DNA of 64,000 nucleotides from positions 1 to 64,000 of the forward strand of contig NZ_JBBPBZ010000004.1 in the NCBI RefSeq assembly GCF_038070105.1, written 5' to 3'. Position numbers and translations under genes: made by a program. The stretch comes from Methylocystis sp. IM3 (GTDB lineage: Bacteria > Pseudomonadota > Alphaproteobacteria > Rhizobiales > Beijerinckiaceae). The notes beneath the pieces are model-generated. The model was not told the origin of the DNA, did no database searches, and worked only from the letters and a program-made list of their open reading frames with translations. Shown piece after piece: positions 27,893-34,289 of this stretch (position 1 is its first letter; the number at the start of each line of letters is the position of its first letter).

Positions 27893-28104
27893 CGCATCCG
27901 CTCCGCCGCAAGCCGCGAGTGCTTCCAAGTGGCTTTTGCGCGATTTTGCGCCGGCGGAGACGTGTGGACCGCCAGTGCGCTGAAAGACAAGGGTTGCTCG
28001 TCAAGAAGACGATCAACGGTTTTTACGACGCCGACCGCGCCGAGATAGAGGGCGACAAGAAGAACGAGAAGTTCCAAAAACGAAATGATTAGGGCGCCAC
28101 GCAT
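27889..28104 (-). CDS. Small membrane protein coupled to the broken nasT
   Basis: This 71-residue frame from ATG 28104 (MRGALIISFLELLVLLVALY) has one strong membrane helix followed by a polar tail. Its TGA overlaps the GTG of the nasT remnant, so the two were translationally coupled. No counterpart precedes the intact nasT. I do not recognise a family. The start is uncertain because a longer frame begins at 28224. Confidence 0.5.
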   Translation of the reverse strand: MRGALIISFLELLVLLVALYLGAVGVVKTVDRLLDEQPLSFSALAVHTSPPAQNRAKATWKHSRLAAERMR

Positions 28105-28246
28105 GCGCAAGAAGAGCGCGTCGATCGTATCAATGTGGCGTAACTTCCAGCTGCAATGGCTCCTCGCGCTCCCGATCAACATCGCGAACGTCCGCCTCTG
28201 TTTGGAGAAAAAATGAGCGTCCACCAGTCGCGGCGGACGCGTCGTT

Positions 28247-29521
28247 TCAGATTTTCACCTTGAGCTGCATGCCGGCCTGCCAATTCTTCATGATCTGCGG
28301 ACCGTTCAGATTCTGGTAGACGGGCAACCCCGCTTCAACGCCTAACGTCCAATTCTCATAACCGATGAATTTCCCGCTGACCGTGCCGCCGCCAAAGAGC
28401 TCGACTCTCTGGCCTCCGAAAAAAAGCGGGTTGGAGGGCGCTGCGGGGCCGCGGATCTCGGGGTCCCAACCGCGGATCGCGCCCTGCATTGTCGCATTTA
28501 CTCTAAACGTCGTGGTGAGGCCGGGTGTCCATGTGTACCCGGCCCAGCCGTTTAGCTCGTGAAGGTCGCCCCACATATAGCCCTTTGGATTGAGCGTATA
28601 CCCGCCCCACGGCTTTAATTCGGGTATGTTGGCCCAGGTGTAGCCCTCCGGATTAGGCCCAAGCGGAAAGCGCCCGCGATAGGAGACGCCCCATGACCAC
28701 GCACCCAGATTGCCCGCATAGACGATCCCCGGCATGATGTCGTAGGTGCCGGTTCCTAGCTGCATTCCGTAAAAGCCGCGGATGTTCTGAACGGTTCCGT
28801 TTGGGAGAACGAAATTATCGAGTGTCGCGCGGTTCGATCCGGTGGGGAAGGAGAAGCCGAGAGAAACCTGGATGCGGTTGATGTCGTCCTGGTAGGCGCG
28901 ATAGACGCCCGAAAGATTGAAATCCGTTAGGCTTGAAGTATCGGGGTAATTTCTAGCGAGCGGCTGGATGCCGCTCGTGCCCTTGAACACAAGCGCGTCA
29001 AGACTTTTTTCAATCATGCCGGCATTCAGAACGACGCATAAGTCCTTGGTGACTCCGTAGTTGAGGCCAACGATCTGGGTTCGGACAGCAATGTTCTGAG
29101 GAATAATCCGAACCGGTTGCCGCGGATTGAGAAAAAAGGGAACCGTCGAGACAATATATTCATTCCAAACGGTCCGCGTCCCCATCTTCATACCCGACAG
29201 ATTGGAGAAGGTCGGCGTGATTGAGAGAACGAGTTTTCCTGGCGCCGGAATGTCAAGACCAAAAACGCCGATCGGCCCGGGAGGCGGAGCTGGCGGCGGC
29301 AGTGCGCTGGCAAGGGGCGGCGGTGGCGGCGCGTTTAGCTTGCTCGCCGCTACATTGGCCTTCAACGGCGATCCCGTCGTTCGTGCGGCGGCCGCCCGAG
29401 GTCCCGACTTTTTCGAAATCTCTCCCGCTTGCGCGCTTAAAGCGTGCAGCAAAAGAAAGATCGCTCCTAAGAGAGTCGAAGCGAAAATTTGCCCATGTCT
29501 CTGATGATGCCTCGTTTCCAT
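28247..29521 (-). CDS. Outer-membrane channel protein of the nas cluster
   Basis: The 424-residue protein starts at ATG 29521; a longer frame upstream merely runs through leader B. A signal peptide (METRHHQRHGQIFASTLLGA, cleavage after SAQA) is followed by a Pro-rich linker (residues about 60-95) and a beta-barrel rich in alternating aromatic strands (LVLSITPTFSNL, IQVSLGFSFPTGSNRA, GTYDIMPGIVYAGNLGAWSW, ending KNWQAGMQLKVKI). It resembles the outer-membrane family labelled phenol-degradation MetA/transporter. Control by its own sigma-54 promoter and ANTAR leader ties it to nitrate or nitrite assimilation, probably as an outer-membrane uptake channel. That role is inferred. Confidence 0.8.
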   Translation of the reverse strand: METRHHQRHGQIFASTLLGAIFLLLHALSAQAGEISKKSGPRAAAARTTGSPLKANVAASKLNAPPPPPLASALPPPAPPPGPIGVFGLDIPAPGKLVLSITPTFSNLSGMKMGTRTVWNEYIVSTVPFFLNPRQPVRIIPQNIAVRTQIVGLNYGVTKDLCVVLNAGMIEKSLDALVFKGTSGIQPLARNYPDTSSLTDFNLSGVYRAYQDDINRIQVSLGFSFPTGSNRATLDNFVLPNGTVQNIRGFYGMQLGTGTYDIMPGIVYAGNLGAWSWGVSYRGRFPLGPNPEGYTWANIPELKPWGGYTLNPKGYMWGDLHELNGWAGYTWTPGLTTTFRVNATMQGAIRGWDPEIRGPAAPSNPLFFGGQRVELFGGGTVSGKFIGYENWTLGVEAGLPVYQNLNGPQIMKNWQAGMQLKVKI

Positions 29522-29570
29522 GTCACCCTGCCATTCGCGCTTCGCTAGCGCAATCGCGGGAGCCAAATAC

Positions 29571-29655
29571 AAAAAAGCCGCTGCCCAACCCCTCTCGCAT
29601 GAGTCGCGAGATGGCTGGAACAGCGGCGTTGCTGCGTCTGACCCGTCGTTGAGTC
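29571..29655 (-). promoter_or_regulatory. ANTAR-type dual-hexaloop leader and terminator (leader B, channel gene)
   Basis: On the minus strand P1 is GACTC-AACGAC-GGGTC (29655-29640) and P2 is CAGC-AACGCC-GCTG (29634-29621). Both loops are hexamers with A1 and G4, and P2 has the same loop as in leader A. P2 shares GCCGCTG with the 5' arm of a strong terminator whose 3' arm (CAGCGGC, 29583-29577) is followed by six U (29576-29571). An inner hairpin CTCGC/GCGAG fills the terminator loop. The structure predicts NasT-dependent antitermination of the channel gene. Confidence 0.85.
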
Positions 29656-29686
29656 GACCACGCATCGCGTGGTTTGCGACAGGAAT

Positions 29687-29702
29687 TGCAAGTATCAGGC
29701 CA
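29687..29702 (-). promoter_or_regulatory. Sigma-54-type promoter before leader B
   Basis: The minus strand reads TGGCCTGATACTTGCA, with GG-N10-GC spacing and an intact TTGCA half; the -24 half is TGGCCT instead of TGGCAC. A start near 29676 would put P1 about 20 bases into the transcript, matching the geometry of leader A. Confidence 0.65.
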
Positions 29703-29894
29703 CGGCGTCGCGATGGAGGAAATGGCTTCAGTTCAACGAGAAAGATCAGACCGATGTCGATTTCCGCGACATTTTGCGCTCAAAATCTAAGCGCTGCTCT
29801 GTCCAAGCATTGGGCAGAATGTCCGCCATCGGATCTTCAGGGATCGGACAGTTTTGGCTTGGAGCACGAGGCCGCTCATCCGAGCATACGACGA

Positions 29895-31061
29895 TCAGCG
29901 GACAACCGGATCCTTCGCGGCGATCGGAAATGCGCCGATATAGGTCTCCATGGCGTCTGCGTCGAAGGCAGGGCCGGCGAAGGCCGAAATGTGGGCGGGC
30001 GGGACCCCCGGGTTGGGTCCGATCTCCCGATCGAAAAAAGCTGGATTGAATACGCCTTCAGCAATGCGCTGGGCCTCGGCTGACGTACGCGCCTGGCCCC
30101 AACGTGCCATCTGGGCGAAAAGCCATGCGGCCTGATAAGGATCGGGACGTCCCGAAATTCGGTCGCCAAAAATCAGGTAATCTTTATTCGCCGTCGAAGC
30201 GGTCGCGCACCAGCGCCCGTCGAGGATGTGGTGAAGCGTCTTCGCGTCGATGCCGACACGGTCCGAACGGGCCAGGATCGCTGCGACTTCGGCCCGATTG
30301 TCTGGCGCTGCGACGAAATCGGCGGCCTTCAGGCAGGCGCGGATCAGCGCCGAGACCAGCCAGGGGTCCCTATCCGCAGTGCTTTCGCGTATCGCCAGCG
30401 TCTTTTCGGGAGCTGGGTTAAAAATCGCACATCCAGGGTGCAGAACCACGCCTTTGGCGGTCTCAGCCGCAACGGCGTTCCAGGGCGCTCCGACGCAAAA
30501 GCCGTCGATCTGCCCGTTGGCGAGGTTTTCGGCCATGAAGGGCGGCGGCAGCACGACAAGACGCAAATCCTTGTCAGGGTCGATGCCGCCTTGAGCCATC
30601 CAATAGCGCAACTGGTAATTATGCACGGAAAACGGGAAGGTCATTGCGAAGGTCAACGGCTCGGCGCCGCGTTTTTCGTCTTCGCTGACGACTGCGCGCA
30701 GCGCGCGGGCGCTGATCAAGGGATCGGCGATGTCGCCATCCGCGGCCCCGAGCAGACGGGCGTTAAGCGACGGGGAGACAGTGATGGCGTTGCCGTTCGT
30801 CGCCAAATTAAGCGTCGCGATAAGCCGAACCTTAACCTGCCTGAGACCGAGGGTTGCCGCGATGGACATCGGCGAGAGAAGATGGGCAGCGTCATAATGG
30901 CCGATCGCGAGACGATCGCGTATGTTGGACCAGGAGACCTCGCGCACCAACGTCACATCGAGGCCCTCAGCGGCGGCGAAACCTTTATCGACGGCGACAA
31001 AGACGATCGCGGCGTCGACGAGCGGCATGAACCCAATTCTAACGGGACGGAGCGACGTCAT
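29895..31061 (-). CDS. nasS: Nitrate/nitrite-sensing regulator NasS
   Basis: This 388-residue periplasmic-binding-like protein related to NrtA has no signal peptide, so it is cytoplasmic. It shows MTSLRPVRIGFMPLVDAAIV, EVSWSNIRDRLAIGHYDAAH, LATNGNAITVS, TFPFSVHNYQLRYWMAQGGI and QIDGFCVGAPWNAVA, the conserved segments around the nitrate pocket. Its ATG overlaps the nasT stop (ATGA, 31061-31058), giving coupled synthesis in the stoichiometric order known for NasT-NasS. By analogy with Azotobacter and Paracoccus, NasS holds NasT inactive until nitrate or nitrite binds. Confidence 0.93.
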   Translation of the reverse strand: MTSLRPVRIGFMPLVDAAIVFVAVDKGFAAAEGLDVTLVREVSWSNIRDRLAIGHYDAAHLLSPMSIAATLGLRQVKVRLIATLNLATNGNAITVSPSLNARLLGAADGDIADPLISARALRAVVSEDEKRGAEPLTFAMTFPFSVHNYQLRYWMAQGGIDPDKDLRLVVLPPPFMAENLANGQIDGFCVGAPWNAVAAETAKGVVLHPGCAIFNPAPEKTLAIRESTADRDPWLVSALIRACLKAADFVAAPDNRAEVAAILARSDRVGIDAKTLHHILDGRWCATASTANKDYLIFGDRISGRPDPYQAAWLFAQMARWGQARTSAEAQRIAEGVFNPAFFDREIGPNPGVPPAHISAFAGPAFDADAMETYIGAFPIAAKDPVVR

Positions 31062-31630
31062 TTGAGCAACTCGGATGCGGTGATGACGGACTGAGCGATC
31101 TCTGCGATTTTCTTGCTCTCGCGCATGGCGACCTTGCGCAGCAGCCGATAGGCTTCTTCTTCCGACAGATTCTTCGTCTTCATAAGGATGCCCTTGGCTC
31201 GATCGATGGTTTTGCGCTCCTGAAGGTCCGATTTGGCGCGCGATAGTTCGCTTTGAAGCTTGGCGAATGCGTTGAAGCGGGACACGCAAAGATCAACAAT
31301 CGACTTGATCCGTTCTTTCTTCAGCCCATCGACGATATAGGCCGACACGCCAGCGTCGACGGACGCCTGTATCGAGGCGGCGTCCGCTTGATCGACAAAC
31401 ATAGCGACCGGCCGCCGGACAGCGCGACTAACCTGGAACATCTGCTCCAGCTCGTCGCGAGAGGGGCTTTCGAGATTGATGAGAATGACTTCGGGGTCGA
31501 TGGCGTAAATGCGTTTTAGGAGATTTTGCTTCTCGAAGATGCGCTCGACATTTTTGAAGCCTGCCTCTCGTAAACCCTCTTCAAGGATTGCGGCGCGGAT
31601 CGCGCTTTCATCAACAATAACGATTTTCAC
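31058..31630 (-). CDS. nasT: ANTAR antitermination regulator NasT
   Basis: The 190-residue protein has an N-terminal receiver-like domain (MKIVIVDESAIRAAILEEGL) and a C-terminal ANTAR RNA-binding domain (LQERKTIDRAKGILMKTKNL followed by SEEEAYRLLRKVAMRES). The receiver position normally holding the phosphoacceptor Asp reads ILINLES, that is Asn, consistent with control by NasS rather than by phosphorylation. Its targets are very probably the two dual-hexaloop leaders at 25.9 and 29.6 kb. A sigma-54-like sequence lies 38 bases upstream of the start. Confidence 0.95.
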   Translation of the reverse strand: MKIVIVDESAIRAAILEEGLREAGFKNVERIFEKQNLLKRIYAIDPEVILINLESPSRDELEQMFQVSRAVRRPVAMFVDQADAASIQASVDAGVSAYIVDGLKKERIKSIVDLCVSRFNAFAKLQSELSRAKSDLQERKTIDRAKGILMKTKNLSEEEAYRLLRKVAMRESKKIAEIAQSVITASELLK

Positions 31631-31667
31631 GAGTTTACGCTCGAGCTACGGATTTGGCATTCTGCAT

Positions 31668-31683
31668 TGCAAGAAGTGAGCCG
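31668..31683 (-). promoter_or_regulatory. Sigma-54-like promoter of nasT-nasS
   Basis: The minus strand reads CGGCTCACTTCTTGCA, with GG-N10-GC spacing and an intact TTGCA but two mismatches in the -24 half. It sits 38 bases upstream of the nasT ATG. It is weaker than the two leader promoters, but the same position and 3' half recur. Confidence 0.5.
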
Positions 31684-31818
31684 TTGGCCTACCGCTTGAA
31701 CATGACAGGAATGTTAAGCTTCTGTTTAGATGCGCAAAGGAAGCATGCTTGCTTCCTGCCGCGTGATTCCCTCCGACGGCCCAACTCTTCTTACGCCTCG
31801 ATCTCTCTCTCATCGGAC

Positions 31819-33539
31819 GGTTCTTCCTCACTTTCTGTTGCGCCCTTGATCGACTGGGGTAGAGACCATAGCTTGGCCGCGTGCAAAGAAAATCGGTTTG
31901 GCCCTCGGGCAGGGCATTCGTATTTTAGACGCCAAGCAATCCGGCAGCCACTGGCTGATTTCGGCGACGGCCATCGGGTCTGGTGTCTGTCCAGACTGCG
32001 GGAAACGCTCGACGCGCCGATACGGCTGGCATGAGCGCCATCTCCAGGATCTGCCGGCGCAAGGCGCCCCTGTCGCTGTAAAGCTTCGCCTCCAGCGCTG
32101 GCAATGTCGAAACGAAAGCTGCGAGCGTAAGACGTTCACCGCGCAACTGGCCGAGGTCGCGGCGCCTCGAGCGCGCCGCACCGAGCGGGCGACCGAAATC
32201 ATTTATCTTCTCGGCCATGGCGTGGGCGGGCGTCCGGGAGAGCGCCTGATCAAGCGAATTGGCATGCCGACCAGCGATGACACGATCCTGCGCTGTCTCA
32301 AACGACGGGTAAAGGCGCGCGGCTCGGAGGAGACGGCGCGCGTCGTAGGCGTCGATGATTGGGCTTGGCGCAAGGGCTCGACTTACGCGACCATCATCGT
32401 GGACTTGGAGCGCCGGGAGGTGCTCGATCTATTTCCCGAGCGCGCCGCAGGCATGACCGCGGAGTGGCTCAAGCGGCATCCCAGCGTCGAGATCATCAGC
32501 CGCGATCGCTGCGGTTCGTTCGCCCAAGGGGCCCACGAAGGCGCGCCGCAGGCGCGGCAAATCGCCGACCGCTTTCATATCCTCCAGAACCTACGGGAGG
32601 CGGTTCAGGCGCAACTGGGCCGTGCGGCAGGGTTTTCCGCACGTCCATTGTTGCCGGCGGACGGCGAAGAGGTTGCCAGCGTGCGGGATAAGCACGGCGG
32701 CGCTGAGCATCGCCGTCTCACCAGAGTGGCGAACGAGCGTTCAAGGCAAGCGGTTTTCGATCAGGTTCGGGCGCTCCACAAGGAGGGTCGAAATGTGATG
32801 GACATCGCGCGACAGACGGGGTTCGATCGCCGCACGGTCGCGAAATGGATCCGAGCCGAAGCGCCTCCCAAGCGGAGCGCTGTAGCGCCAAAGATGACAT
32901 CCCCTCGGCATTTCGAAGATTATTTATCACGCCGCTGGTCGGAAGGTTGCGTGCGCGGTCGTCGCCTGTTCCAGGAAATCAAAGCGCGCGGTTACACTGG
33001 CAGTTTCTCAAATCTCGAACGGCTGCTGGCGAAATGGCGCAATCCGAAACGCAAAACTGCAAGGACCGCACCGATTGTCCCAAGGCCGCAGCCACTGGAT
33101 CCGGCGACCGGACGTTCGATTTCGCCGATCATCGCCGCCGCGCTTTGCATCAAGCCGCGTGGGCTGTTGACCGTCAATCAAGCTGCAAAAGTCGATGCCA
33201 TGAAAAAGGACTGGCCAGAGTTCGCGGCGATGCGTCGGCTCGCCATGCGATTCAGGGGCCTGTTCAAAAGCAAGAGCGCCAGCAAGCTTGGCGCTTGGCT
33301 GAGAGACGCCCAGAAATCGGGCTTGTACGCGATGCAACGTTTCGCTCGCACGGCGCAGAGAGACATCGACGCGGTGAGAAATGCGATCACTGAGCCGTGG
33401 AGCAACGGCCAGACGGAAGGACAAATCAATCGTTTGAAGGCGCTCAAACGAACGATGTATGGCCGAGCGGGGCCAGAACTCCTCCGTGCGCGCTTGCTTC
33501 CTGCGTAGCGGCCACTGCAACAGAAAGTGAGGAAGACCC
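31819..33539 (+). mobile_element. ISL3-family insertion sequence
   Basis: Terminal inverted repeats of 20 bp are perfect (TCTTCCTCACTTTCTGTTGC at 31822-31841 and its complement at 33517-33536) and extend to about 23 bp with one mismatch. The element holds one transposase gene. No matching 8-bp target duplication is seen, because the right flank is an IS1380 fragment and the left flank is different DNA, so a deletion followed the insertion. Confidence 0.85.
31898..33508 (+). CDS. ISL3-family transposase
   Basis: The 536-residue protein is complete. It has an N-terminal zinc-finger-like region (GVCPDCGKRSTRRYGWHERH, then CRNESCERK), the DDE core starting at VVGVDDWAWRKGSTYATIIV, a second Asp in IISRDRCGSFAQGA, an inserted helix-turn-helix (VMDIARQTGFDRRTVAKWIR) and the final Glu in WSNGQTEGQINRLKALKRTM. 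The start is placed at 31898 inside the left terminal repeat region. The transposase should be active in principle. Confidence 0.92.
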   Translation: MALGQGIRILDAKQSGSHWLISATAIGSGVCPDCGKRSTRRYGWHERHLQDLPAQGAPVAVKLRLQRWQCRNESCERKTFTAQLAEVAAPRARRTERATEIIYLLGHGVGGRPGERLIKRIGMPTSDDTILRCLKRRVKARGSEETARVVGVDDWAWRKGSTYATIIVDLERREVLDLFPERAAGMTAEWLKRHPSVEIISRDRCGSFAQGAHEGAPQARQIADRFHILQNLREAVQAQLGRAAGFSARPLLPADGEEVASVRDKHGGAEHRRLTRVANERSRQAVFDQVRALHKEGRNVMDIARQTGFDRRTVAKWIRAEAPPKRSAVAPKMTSPRHFEDYLSRRWSEGCVRGRRLFQEIKARGYTGSFSNLERLLAKWRNPKRKTARTAPIVPRPQPLDPATGRSISPIIAAALCIKPRGLLTVNQAAKVDAMKKDWPEFAAMRRLAMRFRGLFKSKSASKLGAWLRDAQKSGLYAMQRFARTAQRDIDAVRNAITEPWSNGQTEGQINRLKALKRTMYGRAGPELLRARLLPA

Positions 33540-33540
33540 G

Positions 33541-33735
33541 GCAATCTGCCACAGGCGAGCTTGAACGCGGGATCGACACGCAGGCTGTCCAGATCGTCGG
33601 CGTCCTCGTAGCCGCAGGCGATGGCGAAGGCGCGCGCGCGGATCATGTCGGCGAGCGTGTGCGTGATCCGGGACGGATCGCGCCGATCCGGAAATGCGCG
33701 GGCAAGCCTATCGGCGATCCCCAGACGGCACAGTG
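33541..33735 (-). pseudogene. IS1380-family transposase fragment
   Basis: The frame LGIADRLARAFPDRRDPSRI, then ADMIRARAFAIACGYEDADD and LRVDPAFKLACGRLP, is unmistakable IS1380 transposase (residues about 40-105 of a full protein). It is cut on one side by the ISL3 element and on the other by fusion to a decayed nasS. The DDE core is absent. Confidence 0.8.
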
Positions 33736-34135
33736 AGTGAAGTTTGGCTTCACGCTCCCGATCCAATGCGGAAACATCTGAGGTAAGCTTCGTTCCCGGA
33801 AGCATTGTACTTGACGCCAAAAAAACGCCAATAGCGATTCATTTCTCGGTTACGCTTCCGCCAGACCCCGCGATCAAAACATGCGTCCTCATATACGGAG
33901 CGGGGCAATCTGCGGCGCTTCCATTTGCGTGTGCGTAAAACCGCGCCCTTTGAACGGGGTTCCGGCTTGCCGGATGCCGCACCGCTAGGAATGATGCCCC
34001 CGGATCACGCGGCCCTCGAAGTTGCGCTGCAAGACTTTGGCGTCGGATCCGATTCGATGGGGACACAAAAGCATAGCGAACGCCTCTTGGCCCCAAATAG
34101 CCCGAATAAACAATTCCTGGCATGATGTCGTAGGT
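33736..34135 (-). pseudogene. Third nas-module remnant (channel-nasS chimera)
   Basis: Bases 33737-34085 align in order with 26150-26560 of the broken nasS, including shared strings such as TTACGCTTCCGCC, ATGCGTCCTCATATACGGAG and CTTGCCGGATGCCGCA, but with many small deletions. Bases 34090-34135 instead match the channel gene at 28700-28760 (GGCATGATGTCGTAGGTG; minus-strand MPGIVYSGYLGP). The remnant is therefore a deletion fusion of a further channel gene with a further nasS. It ends at the same LDREREAKLH sequence that closes the second nasS. Confidence 0.75.
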
Positions 34136-34222
34136 GTCGAGAAAATGCGGCTGGTTGAAAGAGAAAGGCTCGTCGCATAATTGCTCGGCTATGGGAGACG
34201 CCGAACGCGGGCAAGGTCAAAT

Positions 34223-34264
34223 GGCCATTGTTCGGTTGCAATATATCACATGCGAACAATGGCC
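34223..34264 (-). terminator. Long hairpin behind the double-barrel gene
   Basis: Perfect 12-bp arms (GGCCATTGTTCG at 34223-34234 and its complement at 34253-34264) flank an 18-base loop, starting 26 bases after the stop of the outer-membrane gene. The U-run is weak (ATTT), so it may act as a processing or stability hairpin rather than as a terminator. Confidence 0.5.
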
Positions 34265-34289
34265 GCGTTCACGTATCGTCTTTAGACGC

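Noticed and set aside
29522..29665. In-frame N-terminal extension of the outer-membrane channel gene
   Set aside because: It is read through leader B (hairpins and terminator). The signal peptide starts cleanly at ATG 29521.
31062..31289. In-frame N-terminal extension of nasS
   Set aside because: It lies wholly inside nasT in another frame. The ATGA overlap at 31058-31061 gives the natural start.
31739..31756. Hairpin GGAAGCA-TGCT-TGCTTCC upstream of nasT
   Set aside because: It lies upstream of the predicted sigma-54 start, has no U-run and no hexaloop, so it is not part of an ANTAR leader.
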